Source: Clitopilus passeckerianus
Lineage: Eukaryota > Basidiomycota > Agaricomycetes > Agaricales > Entolomataceae
Assembly: GCA_944990035.1 (NCBI GenBank)
Contig: CALYLX010000022.1
Coordinates: forward strand, 1-64,000
Reading direction: 5' to 3'
DNA: 64,000 nucleotides
This document shows positions 37,340 to 54,733 of this stretch, in pieces (within the stretch, counting starts at the first letter, position 1; every line of letters starts with the position of its first letter). Both the position numbers and the translations under genes were made by a program. The notes beneath the pieces were generated by a model. That model ran no database searches. It had not been told where the DNA came from and saw only the letters and a program-made list of their open reading frames with translations.

Positions 37340-37726
37340 CCTGCTCTTATCCCTCAATGGATCGCCCAAAACATTATATATTGGCCTAACCGGAATTAAC
37401 TCCTATGCTCCATGTTATGCTATTCTATGTCACTGTTGACCTATCGCCTTGTCGTTTTTTTTTTTCGTTCCTTTACTATGATATCACTCTGTCCTCCTGC
37501 TATTCCGGATTGCATTCGTTACATTTTGCTCGCATCTCCTGTACTCATACCCATCTCACCGGCTCGGATTAAAATACCAAAGGTTGCATTATTATCACAT
37601 ATCTATTACCAATAGCCCAAGAAATTATATATTGTACAAAAAGCTTATTGAATACGGTGGATATTGAGGATATACGAAGGCATCAAGAGAGAATCAAGGT
37701 CCATGCCGATGTTGTGCCAGGTATTT
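37340..37726. other. Convergent intergenic region
   Basis: Lies between the ends of the plus-strand coiled-coil gene and the minus-strand ABC transporter. It includes a T-rich tract near 37457-37468. No gene seen. Confidence 0.5.
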
Positions 37727-40700
37727 TCAGCGGGTTTCTCGTACCCTCAGCCACACGACGCCAATTACACCAACCGCGAAACCAGCAATGAAGGCGAACA
37801 GGACGAGGACATCCCTGTAGTAATTGTTCACACCGAAACCGAAGAGCTGTATATCGCAATGGTTAGGTCGCGTCTGCGCTGATCGAAGTTGCTTACCAGT
37901 TGCATGATCAAACTTGCACTAACACTGACAGGTACGCCCTGCAGTGTATCTTCGATCAGAAGCCCAGACCCAACTTCATTGACACTCAAAGCCTCCAAAG
38001 TATATTTCAGAGGGCAGAGCCATTGGAGCCATCTCAAGACCGGGGGAATGGAGTTGAGATGGACAAAGAATCCAGCGAAAGTCATTTGGTAAAGGGCAGA
38101 GAGTGCGGAAAGCAGGATGGCTATGCCGCCGTTTTGGAAGAGCGTCCCCAAGAGGAAGTTCTAAGAGATAGCTCAGGCATCAACAAATGAGAGAATTGGA
38201 GGTCATCATACCCAAAGTGTAATCGCTAACGTGTACAAGACAAGGATGAACAAGAACTTGAAGAAGTTGGCTGCAGTACCCGCTAGCCCAGCCATCCAAT
38301 AGGTTCTGTGATGAATCAATCAGTAAATGCAATCCAAGGTTCGATGAGGCGCGTACATTGTGGACACGATGATTGTTGGGACGAGCCGTAATGGCACCAC
38401 ATCAAAGATGAAGCGCGAGAGCAGCCAAGCCGTCGGACTAAACAATGCTAGTTAGTACGTGAACGAGGGATTACCCATAAGATGGACCGACCTGTAGTAA
38501 GAGCTGGATCTTTCTCGCATGAACAGAGGTCGCGTCTCAACAACATTGAACAATGCACTCAGAGAAGAGAATGCGATCAGTGCGCCCTATTCCGATTTCA
38601 TTCATCAAAACATCTCCTCTTCCATCATATCAAGAACATACCAAGAAGAACAGGCATCCAACCCTGGACTGGAAACCTGCAATCGTTGTATCTGTCTTGT
38701 AATAGAGACCACCTATCCATCAAGTTCAGACATCAGAAATGCCGTACATGAAGTGAGCCGAGCCTTACCACAGAAGACACCCAGCACCGCTGATACACAC
38801 ACATGGGTAAGGAACAGTGTCTTGTCCCTGCGTTGAAAGCATATCAGCCAAGAGATATCGACATGAGAAAGATTAAACCCGGAGTACCTTCGGAGAATCT
38901 TCCACTCCCTGCCTGAAAGGACTTCAAGCTGCGTCAGGAATGTCGTCGCATATCTTGACCTCCTTGCCGCGGAGCCGACTGTAGGCGTAACGAGCGCGCC
39001 CTGGCTGTTGTCAAATTCTTTGGATGCGGCTGGTTCAGCTTTCTCCGTCGACCCTTCTGTTGATGCCTTTGTAGCTGTCTCTTCTGATCCCCCAGTAAGC
39101 TGGAACAGCGAAACATGCGGATCACTTGCGATATCGAGGAGGTAGTCGGCAACATTGTAGCCTTGAGGATAGGGTGGCACAACTTCTCCCGCGTTCCTTT
39201 CGAAATAGTTGGAAGGAGAAAATTGTCCAGGGCCAGAGTACAAGGCATGCCCGTGAGAAAGAAGAGTTATTGAGTCAAAGGAGTGATAGAGTTGGGAGCT
39301 GTAAGAGCGCAAGGTAGAATGAGCGTCATCCGAGTCCGCAAATCATTATGGGAGCAATGCGAACCTCGGTTGATGAATGGATGCAATTACAGGAATTGGG
39401 TTCACAGGATCATGGGCAATATCTCTCAAGACCTTCGCGATTCGCGAAGCAGAAACAGAGTCCAGGCCTAGTAAATGAAATGTCAACGCCTCTTCTGATT
39501 GACTTGGAGAGATACGCGTACCAGACGTAGGTTCATCCAAAATTAGAACATCCGGTCTTGCGACAAGCTCAAGCCCAATGCTAACCCTCCTCATTTCGCC
39601 ACCACTAATGCCCCTCTTCTTGCTACCGGATGAATCGCCTATCCTGGTATTCTTCAACGAGGAGATACCAAGTTTCTCCATCAACTCTTCCACCAGTTGC
39701 CGTTTCTCGGCGTCTTGGACATTTTCCGGCAGGCGAAGGCGAGCAGCAAAGAGGAGTGCCTCATAAACAGTAAGGGTCGGGGGTAGCACATCTTGTTGCG
39801 GAACGAAACCAATACGGGGCGCATTTGTTGGAGCAGACCCATCACGAGCCATGAATACCACCTTTCCTTCAAGGTGCCCGGATTTGGTCTTCCCTGCCAG
39901 AATTTCAACTAATGTTGTTTTCCCAGCACCTGGAAAGAGCAAATCATTAGTATCTCCAGGATAAGAACACGTTTAAACTTACCACTTGGCCCAAGAATAG
40001 CCATCATTTGACCGGCATTCACCTTCCCTGAGACGCGATCCAGAATGACCTTATCATTGTTTGAGTCTCTGCGGTATGAAGGCGTGAGGAAGAAGTAGCT
40101 CGAGTCGGGAACGGTATAACTGATATGACCCCATTCAACTCTAACCTGTGGTCCTTCTGCGCCGTGGAAAGGGGTTCTCCTGGCTTTCCTCTGCATAATA
40201 CAGCCAAAGAGCAAGAATGCCAGTGCAATGGCGACCAGGCCCCCAACGACAGCAAGCCCAGCAATAACGCCATGACTGAGCGATTTGCTGGTGTCTTCAG
40301 CGTCTCCGGAACTCGTGTTGTCCCCATTGTTGTCGACGACGTTCTGTGCAACACACTCTCCAAACGAGCATCCGTTCAGTGTGAGGCCGTTTGAACCAAA
40401 CAGATTATCCAGAACGCTTTGCTTGAATTGACAAGTCGCAGTATCATCGGATCCGCCAACTTCACCACATTCAATGGTGAGGCTTCCGGAAAGCTGGTTG
40501 ACGGTGTTGGTGAGGTCGCTGACTTTGACTCCTCCACAGAAGGTGGTACCAGGGCGACATGTGCATTTGAGGTTCTGGCACACCCAATCCGCAGCCTTGC
40601 CGTCATTACGAAGGGTTTGTTGACAGGAGTCAGCCTGGCAGTAGAACTGCTCTACTCCTGCATAGAAGAGTTGGGCAAAAGCGGTCCCAGAAGAGCCGAA

Positions 40701-41298
40701 TGTGGTGACGTTGGGAATAGGTGTGAAAGATTGGTCGAGGGTCCGCATGATGTTAAGAGTGGAGGCAAGTGGATATATAGCTTGGAGGGTTGGGTTCTGT
40801 CAGGAAGATTAACCAAAAGCTTGTGATAGTACTGTAGATGGTACGAACATTGACGCGACAACTCATCTGACTGCCAGCATAAACTCTGGGTGTGGCATTG
40901 CAGGTAAGGGTATCATTCTGCCCGATATCATTTCCACTGGTATCTGTCAGGGAGGTCGAGGCTTTGCCAGAAGCAGAGAAGGCGGTTTGACACGCATTGG
41001 AGGTCTGGCAAACGTTGCATCCAGTTCCAGTCCAACCATCCTTGCAGGAGCACCCTGCTGCTGTGAGGTTGGCGAAGGAATCGGAAGATGGGGTTAAAGG
41101 TCGTTGGGTTCCTTGGAATAAGTCTCCACCACAGGCAAGCTGGGAGCAGCTTGGCCCACCAAAGCCAGTGGGACAAGCGCAAGTTGAACCATTGACAGTT
41201 CCATAATTTTCGCAATTTTGCGCTGCAACGAAAGTTGCTGATAGCAGCAGCAACCACCCCAGGTGAAGCATGTTGCTGATTCCCCACAGCGGAAGCAA
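37727..41298 (-). CDS. ABCG-type ABC transporter, ADP1-like
   Basis: Starts at 41298 (or the internal MLHLGW at 41271) with a signal sequence LGWLLLLSATFVAA. The lumenal or outer N-terminus has cysteine-rich EGF-like modules (CENYGTVNGSTCACPTGFGG, CSCKDGWTGTGCNVC, CTCRPGTTFCGG). A membrane helix VIAGLAVVGGLVAIALAFLL leads into one nucleotide-binding domain: Walker A GPSG-AGKTT (split by an intron at about 39930-39981), Q-loop VPQQD, signature ISGGEMRRVSIG, Walker B VLILDEPTSG-LDS and switch histidine IASIHQP. Six membrane segments follow, including NFLLGTLFQNGGIAIL and YYRDVLVLFAFIAGFAVGV, before the stop at 37727. This NBD-then-TMD half-transporter with EGF-like repeats matches yeast Adp1. 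The substrate is unknown. No frame break was seen across its many exons. Confidence 0.92.
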
Positions 41299-41589
41299 AT
41301 CTCAAAGTAGAGTTGGGGGCTTCGAATCACAGGTGGGTATGGTTCAGCTTGGGATATGAAGCATTCAAAGACCGTGCTGGACGTCAAAAATAGCACTTAC
41401 TGGGTGGTGAGGCGAATAAGAGGCCTTCACAGTTGACTCCCTTTGGTGCTTTGCCAAATGGGGCTCGCCGGTGCCAACTTTATCTCCGTAAATAAAATAT
41501 TCACGTGACCTTTGACTTTCGGGTCGGAAGTCGGGATTATTCATCCAACTTTCATTCCTTCAGAAATCGACACTCGTTGCTAACTCAAA
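41299..41589. promoter_or_regulatory. Divergent promoter region (ABC transporter / COX17)
   Basis: 291 bp between start codons of oppositely oriented genes, so both promoters must lie here. No individual element is called. Confidence 0.5.
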
Positions 41590-41960
41590 ATGCTAGGAAA
41601 GGTGCTAGCACTACATGTGGTCATCATAGAATGTGAAGACTTACCGAATGAACTCAAACAGATTTCATCTTGGTGGTCTGGTGCTGGTTCTCAGCCCGCT
41701 AAGCCTTTTGACCCAACAGATCCCAGGCAAAACCCGTTGAACCCGGACGGCTTGAAACCGTACGTAGCTTTTTGCCATGGTTCTCGAGCAGGCTTTATTC
41801 AAGTTCCGCCTACTTTCTCATTAGATGTTGTGCATGCCCTCAAACGAAGTCCGTCAGGGACGACTGTTTCCTGAAATATGGCCCCGAAGCCGATGACAAG
41901 TGCAAGGAGGTCGTTCAAAACCATCTCGCATGTATGCGGGCTCTGGGCTTTAAGCTATAA
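41590..41960 (+). CDS. COX17: Cytochrome c oxidase copper chaperone Cox17
   Basis: Three exons: 41590-41601, 41662 to about 41759, and from about 41825 to 41960. The spliced product is about 80 aa and starts MLGKISSWWSGAGSQPAKPF. The core is unmistakable: KPCCACPQTK-SVRDDCFLKYG, then DKCKEVVQNHLACMRALGFK. The CCxC copper site and the twin CX9C helices are complete. Cox17 works in the mitochondrial intermembrane space, where Mia40 oxidises it, and hands Cu(I) to Sco1 and Cox11 for assembly of cytochrome oxidase. The second splice brings CCA (Pro) together across the intron. Retaining the first intron would keep the frame open, so the N-terminus is slightly uncertain. Confidence 0.95.
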
Positions 41961-43593
41961 CCATCTAGAAGTTTCTATATCTATCACCTATAGAGCATAT
42001 ACTACCTACTCATAATTCAAAGCCACTACTCTTCGTCAGTTCTACCATGCTCCACGTCCATAGACAACCTCGCCCTCAAACGCTGCGCCCTTTACACCCC
42101 TGCGTGGATATCATCAAAGCGACTCCACCTCAAGTCAAGATATGGCGCTACATATTCTGGTTGGAATTAGCCCCTCCTGTGACGAGCAAGCCCAACTGAA
42201 TGGCACCGTCGCCCTGGCAGGCCAGCTCGGGCTAGTTATAAATGTAGCTGCCAGTCCATGGGTTCTAGTTCCGAGATCGAAACTGTTTGATTCTGAACAA
42301 CTCGGCACCTACGTCACTCGTGCAAATGGCTAGTTCCAAAGTTGTTGCCTTTACTGTGTTTTTTCCGATTCAACCGTAACGCTCGGATATCAAATGGTGA
42401 CAGTCCAAGGTCGGACCGGTGAATTTCACGAGGCAAGTTGAACTTGATTGAAGGAGTGGCAATCTCTCCACTCCTTACAACAGTTTGATTTGGTTGCAGA
42501 CCCTTGTGTACCCTTTGTTGAATACGGAACGTCTCCTCCTTCCGTTGTCAACTCGATATATCAACATGAGATGATATACTTACACCGTTGCAGGACCATC
42601 TCGCACTATCTATAACTCCGCAGTTCTGGGGTACAACACGATTGGACGAAACTGTTTGACGTTTATTTCAGGGGCCATGAGCGGAATAAGGCTGGGATTC
42701 AGAGTCGAACGCCAAGTATTCGCGTTCTTTTTGCTAACGCTGCACGTACGCACCGGGTCGGATCGGTTCCGGTTGCCCAGGGCAATTTTTCACTGCCTCA
42801 AAGGATACACTAGGATACATTTTCAGCCATTCGTCGAGGGAGTCACCGAGGACAATCAGGAACGGGATAAAGACCAAGTTTAGCACGGTCCGATCATTGT
42901 TGGCTACGAATAGTATGTACACTGTTTGGTTTTGACTGCAGCCAGTGGGTTGATCATAACCATCATGCAAGCTTCTGCGTCTTCACTTGGGCCTCGATCA
43001 ATCACATCTCAGTCTCCGGGACTCTTCTGGAAACACAGAAAGAGTATGGAGTGCCATGAGGCTGAGCTTTGGCATCGCGAAAGCACCTTGGTTCGCGGTT
43101 TGCCGTCCTCACTTCAGATAGAATCCTTGGAGTCGCCACTCACCACCCGCCACACATGACACTGACATCTCTATTATCCACCTTGACTGAATGAGGCCTT
43201 GCCTTATCTTCTCAAATGGAGTTGTTATTCTTGACAATGGTAACGAGATAAAGGACACGTGCGATCCACAGGCGAGCATCAAAGGTCACCTTTCAATCCA
43301 ATCAACGATGAGGGTTTTTGGCCGTTTGCTCGTCGGCGATAATCCATGCAGGAGCTGACGTTCCTCAGCCCCAAGAATTTGCGTGGCGTGCTGTCACTTC
43401 AATTTATCCCGTCTTGTGGGCTACCCACGAATAGATTCCCATCGGGATGTGCTGCAAAACTTACGACAATATTCCAACGTTCTCCGGACCCGTTGGCCCA
43501 TATTCCGGTTCGCCTAGGAAAAGGGGTTCTCAGCTCCGACATACATAATGGACGTCGATAGATTTGCGTTCAACTCAGCTTGTTTCTCCCCCA
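41961..43593. other. Intergenic, 1.6 kb without a clear gene
   Basis: Short frames only. One minus-strand stretch (42970-42734) reads as a plausible protein fragment (TVYILFVANNDRTVLNLVF, IPFLIVLGDSLDEWLKMYP) but has no partner exons that I can join. The right end should contain the promoter of the ATPase gene. Confidence 0.45.
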
Positions 43594-48562
<4,969 letters not shown>

Positions 48563-48723
48563 TGAATTGTGTACATCGCTTCGCTCGCTTTTACACATAA
48601 CGCGACAATTACCGGACTGTCACCAGGTTAGCTCTTAGTCTGACGCACAATTTTGTATACAAATTATGTCGTAAGTACATAGAAGAATAGATTACGATTA
48701 CGTTTACTTTGGATAACTCTATG

Positions 48724-49560
48724 CTAAGGGAGATAAACGCTTGACCGAAGAAAAACGGCCTCGAAGCGGCGAGCAACTGAATTGAACAGCATTGGTGGCT
48801 CAGTTGCAATGAAGTACAGGCCAGATAAGACAGGAAGGATGATCGTAAGGGAGGCCCAGGGTATCCTTTGCCGTCGGCCCACACTCAGCGGCTTTGGCGC
48901 CCTTGAGGCACGACGAAGGTATTTGTTGTATAAGATTGTCATGCCGTCGACCATGTGGACGGTAACGGAACCAACAAGACCAGCGTACAAGAACCAGCTT
49001 GTCAGAGGCCACCTATGGAGGCCAACTTTGACGAACTCGTAATCCAATTCGGAGGGGCCAACTGCGGATATGGGAGGTTCTGGAGTCATCGGAGCAAGCC
49101 GGTGGGTGAAAAAGTGGATCGGAAGGAAAACCACGAAAGTTGAATACGCGGTGAGACTAAGCCACGAGGATAACCGCCTTGGAGGTGACTTTTTTGGAGA
49201 GCATAACCGCTTTGCGATACCTGATACGGAGTGAACCGCCAGAGGTGCCAATAGCAAATACTTTTCTCCGAAGCTGGTCTGGTAGTACTCTCTGCCTAGT
49301 AACTACATTTTTGTTATTCAATTCAGTGGCACGCTGTCAAAAATCTACGTAGCACTTACCATAGTCTGGGAAGCCAAAGACGAACCTCCCAGGTTTGCAA
49401 TTGTAGGAGCCGTCAGGTGGATCAATACGAAAGTCGTCAAGAATGGAGCCGATACATGGGATAGAGTCGTCAGGCAAGACAATACGTTTCGCCGAAACGA
49501 TGAGGGTGAGCGTGGATGGTTTCCACCTGACATTGGCAATCGTGGTGGGTTCATGACCAT
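48724..49560 (-). CDS. MCP1: Mitochondrial membrane protein Mcp1 (DUF1691)
   Basis: Two exons. Exon 1 starts at 49560 (MVMNPPRLPMSGGNHP) and carries LTTLSHVSAPFLTTFVLIHL and ANLGGSSLASQTM. The intron ends at the TAG before TTACTAGGC, so exon 2 continues in phase as LLGREYYQTSFGEKYLLLAP. It then reads TAYSTFVVFLPIHFFTHRLAP, SELDYEFVKVGLHRWPLTSW, YAGLVGSVTVHMVDGM and a last hydrophobic helix before the stop at 48724. The repeated helix-His pattern and the overall length (about 245 aa) fit Mcp1, a multi-pass mitochondrial outer-membrane protein that in yeast recruits Vps13 and supports lipid homeostasis. It converges with the ATPase gene. Confidence 0.82.
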
Positions 49561-50085
49561 GTATGGTTATGGGTTCTGGGGCACCCCTTTCTTAGTGGCT
49601 GAGTCACACACCGTTGTTGACGGAAGGAGGTCCTTTGGTCACCGTCCAATTCAGTGCAATGACATCCCCAGCGCCTACGCCTATCACGACCCCGCGAATT
49701 AGTCAACAACCATCGTTGATTTGTCACGACCGTCCTCGCAGCCATGGCTTTCTCCTCGGCCCCGCTGTGGGCTGCAAACCTGAGGAATCCAGGGATAGGC
49801 TATCGTACCTCAATAATTACTCCATTCTGCAGTACATACAATAATAGTGAAAATCGGATATTTTTAGATAGCGCGATTATTAGGTTAAAAATATTCTACA
49901 ATCCCTGATTTCCTGCGACCTGCTTGAGCCAGAAAGCATACCGGACTTTGAAACAAAAAAAGAACAAACATAGAAAACTATTGATACACGTTCGAGGGAA
50001 GGTCATCTAATAAAGTTGCCGAAAACTGTTTGTACATCAAAAAAGAACACTGATAGCGAGGGGAAGAGTTGCGAGGTTGAACCTC
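49561..50085. other. Intergenic, AT-rich in part
   Basis: Upstream of MCP1 and downstream of the Zn2Cys6 gene, both minus-strand. The segment 49850-49910 is AT-rich. No exon recognised. Confidence 0.5.
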
Positions 50086-52281
50086 TCAAACAGGAGGTAT
50101 CAAGAGCGACGGTTGAAAAGTCATTTGTGTTTGGAAAGCTGGTTGTATGAGGGTTATGCTAGTTGGAGCCTTCAGACGTTCAATCTTGAGTACCAGTTCT
50201 CCTGATGTATCATGTCAGATCTTGTTTTGAATTACTTCAGGTTCGAAGAAAGTCCTTACCAGCAAGCGGAGAACTAGGCGTCAGCACTTTGAGCGCACTC
50301 AGTAGTGTGTTGAGGCTACTGTTGCAAGGTGCTATGATACTCGACATATCACCGTACAGGTCCGGTATATGGGCTGTGCTCGTTATTGTGTCGAGGAACA
50401 TCTCAGCAGTGGTCGACCAGCAGACCTAAAACAACTGATCAATATGTTGGCCCTGTTTGATTGCGTCCATGAGAACTTACAGCAATAATTGGATCAAGAC
50501 ATGGAAAATCAGCATCCGTGAGTTGCTGGATGAGCGCAGCAATCGAATGACCCGCTTTGCACGCACGACGATCCAGCTGACCAGGTTTGTGCAGATGAAT
50601 GAATGACGTGTAGATCATCGTCTGCGCCACAACGTAGTCACGATCAAGAGCAAGGTTGGGCATCGTTGCTGAGAAGCGTTGCAGGGCACTGTCCGCCATA
50701 TGGTAACTCCAGTCTTCCGGATCTAATCAGATGAGGTTAGCCAGCGCGGGGAAGTCGGGCGTGATTACTTACCGTTTTTAATCCGAGAGGTCAATTCGTA
50801 GAAGGTGGCAGCCTTCGCCTTCAGAGCAGGCATGTATAGCTCCGCCGAGGTCAGCTGGTCCTGTCCTTCTAGCAGAGATTGCAAAGGCGGTTGTGAATTC
50901 CCAAAGTCATCCTGCCGGAGAGTCAGAGGAAGGAGGTAACTTCGGATGTTTATTGGACTTACTATCCAGCTTCCAGTGGTTGGCCAGGGCGTCAGGATGC
51001 GACTCTGGGAGTCTTCTTTGTCTGGGAGAGCAAGTGGGAGTCCATTTGAGGCCGACCAGCACCTATCGACCATAAACACCTGCCAGAACGCCAATATCCG
51101 GTCGGACAACTCAGTAGCATCTGCCGCAGGGGGGAGAGGTATCACTGGGGCGGGTTGGTAGTAGTTCATGACCGAGTTGATGTCCGGGCTCAAAATCTGG
51201 TGGAGGCCAAGCCCAACTGCGAGCCGGATAGCTGAAAACGCATGTCGGTATCCCTCCAATACGCGATTCTTGTTGTATAGGTAAATAGACAGAAGCGCAG
51301 ACGCTTGCACAATATCGACAAGACGGTCCGATGCATCTAGGGCAGTATGTATCTCCCGCTGGACTTGAGTAAAGAAGGCGGACTCGAGGTCGGCATAGTA
51401 GGGTGATTGAGCGAAGTGGCATGATAGTAAAAATATCGCATTGGTCAGGGCTGGATGAGGTTCGAGGCCAAAGTTGAGCACATTCTCTAGAAAACGATCC
51501 ATGCTGCCGTAGAACCAACACTGATGCCGATGGCGCATGAACACACTCAATCTGTACCGCCCAAGCATGGTTAGGTACCTAGGCGCGATGGAATCGGTCG
51601 TTACTCACAGATAGCCGCGGGTCCCCGTAGAGAGCTTTTTGCATGGGTCTTCGTGTGATGAACTCCGTAAGGAGCTAGAGGTGGAGCTACTGCTCTTTGA
51701 GCGCGGTCGGGGGATATCTTGTGACATGAAAAGAGATGAGGTTCTTCTTGAGGTTGATGGCGAAGGAGAATTTGAAGACACAAGGCTGGAAGGTGCAAGG
51801 TCGGGCGACGCGCCAAGATACGAGTCCCCGAACAAATCATTCGAGTCCATGTCAAATGTGAAAAGTGGTGTTGTTGTTGGTTCTACAGTGGACGTGTGAG
51901 TTGCCATCAGGTACGGAAAAAATGAAAGACTTACGTGACTTTGATTCCAGCTCTTGTAACTTGCGTTCGAGAGCACTCAATTGCTCTCTCAACAGCTGTG
52001 TCCTACTCTTCTGCTGCGTGTCGTCGTATTTGCAAGTCTGCGCCCGATTCATTTTGGTGCATTGATGGCATACAGGACGAATTCCATCGCATTTCTGACG
52101 GGATCTGGTGTTTAGCTGTCATGCCCGGATTCGAAGGGAAGCCCTACTCACCAGTTTCCTTTTCCTGCAGATCCCCAGCGATCAGAGATTGGTTGGACCA
52201 GATGAATATCAGAAGAGCTCACCGACAGGATAGGCAGGCGGCGCCTCTGCGCAGTGTGGACTCGTTCTTGTATGGAGGCAT
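50086..52281 (-). CDS. Zn2Cys6 fungal transcription factor
   Basis: ATG at 52281 gives MPPYKNESTLRRGAACLSCR. Two introns then restore KRKLKCDGIRPVCHQCTK and RAQTCKYDD, so all six cysteines of a Gal4-type binuclear zinc cluster are present. A dimerising coiled coil LLREQLSALERKLQELESK follows, then a Ser-rich linker. From about 51560 the fungal-specific middle homology region begins: HPALTNAIFLLSCHFAQSP, ASALLSIYLYNKNRVLEGYRH, AIRLAVGLGLHQI and ILAFWQVFMVDRCWS. The C-terminal part reads YVVAQTMIYTSFIHLHKPG and ends after an in-phase splice (AGELVLKIERLKAP) at 50086. It should bind CGG-type sites in the nucleus. The neighbours are housekeeping genes, so its targets cannot be inferred from context. 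Confidence 0.9.
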
Positions 52282-53522
52282 GTGTGGATTTTAAGCGTTG
52301 TTGGTGAGGGCTATTATACGTTCCAGGCGTTCGCCAGAGGATTAAGGGCGTTTGCATCTCATCAGGTGCGGTTTTAAGTATGATATCCGGGGGCGTCGAT
52401 CAGCTCAGTCATGAAAGCATATGGCTGCCGAACGGCAAGAGACCAGCACGTGTTGGAAAGGAAACCAAAGATGATACTGATGTAGACTGATGGGGGGTAG
52501 CCTGCGAGTATATTAGGCTCTTCGATCGAATTGGAGATCATCAAGGGCAGTTTCATAGCATTCTGCAGGACCTGTGGAATGATACGAACTACCAACGACA
52601 TACTGTGGGCTCTTCAAGTGCTATCAACAACGAAATTGCAGATGAACAGAAACATAATTCGGCTTACGATGTCTTACGCATACAAGGAATGATAGAATTG
52701 TCTCTATGCGACTAGAAGATACGGACCTCAAGTCGGTTGAAGTCGGTCCAGACAGAAGCCGATGTAGTCCCTGACTCACCCTGAATTTAGCGTTACAAAC
52801 TCGGTTGACAAATCGCCGAGGCAGAGAGAAAAGTCCCAAATGTGGTTATCTTTTCTCATTGTCATGTTTCTCCGAGGGTTACGGTGGAAGCAGTGCCAGC
52901 AGAACCTTGTGGAAGTACCGTCCCGAGTCCGGATAGTATAGAACAAAGAAAGGAGAAAAGGTCCCAGCAACGGGTACGAGTTTTCTATGTTGGAATCAGT
53001 TGAAAAAGATAGAAGTTGGAGTCTGGTTAGACAACATAGAGTTAAAAAGCGACCATGGTCCACCCACGAGCGAGGGTCCTGAACATAGCCACGAAAAAGT
53101 GTCACAACACCAGCGTTGGAGATCCCGATCAGAACATAATTTACATCCGCTTTGGGCCCTCGGGTTCGTTGGCCAACAAGTAATCCGGTGCACACACGTT
53201 TAGAGGGCACCCGAGCGGTGGTAATTGGTTTAGGAGAGTAGTACGAGAATGAAATTTAACTCTGGATTGCTGGGGAAAGTTTTGTGAAACTCGAAAGACT
53301 GGATTAGAGGCGTTATCAAGGGCGCCAATCAGCCCCAAGAAGTTGGCGACAAGAATAGGTAGGCGTTGAAGGAGTGATTGACTGAAAATGTTCGCTCTTG
53401 TTCTCTTTGGAGAAAAAAACAGGCGGGTGGCCGAGAGAGAGTAATGGATCAGACGATGAAGGCGAACCGCACGGATTCTATTGCGACGTGCACGTAGTAT
53501 TACGAATAATCTATGGTCTAAG
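52282..53522. other. Intergenic, 1.2 kb without a recognised gene
   Basis: Minus-strand frames (for example 53210-52776) are open but show no motifs. The left end should be the promoter of the Zn2Cys6 gene. Confidence 0.45.
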
Positions 53523-54457
<935 letters not shown>

Positions 54458-54733
54458 TTTGTCGGATTGAGGGGAGTGGTGTAGGAGGGCGGAACGGATT
54501 GAACGTCGAGCTTAAGACTGTCGGCTTTTGCAGAGTAAACCAAGCGTCGGACTTCGCAACACGGTCACATCCGAGCCATTGTTTGGTCCGAAAGCCTTTG
54601 TCAATCAACTTCCAAAAATAGACAGCGCGACGTGTAACCTCACCAAGCGTCGTGTAGGTAGCTTCAACAAATTCACATACAGCCAGCTGAAGGTACTTTG
54701 TACGTCTGAGGAAGGCTGCTACCGTGGTACAAC
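54458..54733. promoter_or_regulatory. Divergent promoter region (ADK1 / WBP1)
   Basis: 276 bp between the start codons of two housekeeping genes transcribed away from each other; both promoters must lie here. No clear TATA box is called. Confidence 0.5.

Noticed and set aside
52121..52160. A tRNA T-arm-like cttcgaatccggg on the minus strand.
   Set aside because: The stem does not pair and the sequence lies inside a short intron of the Zn2Cys6 gene.
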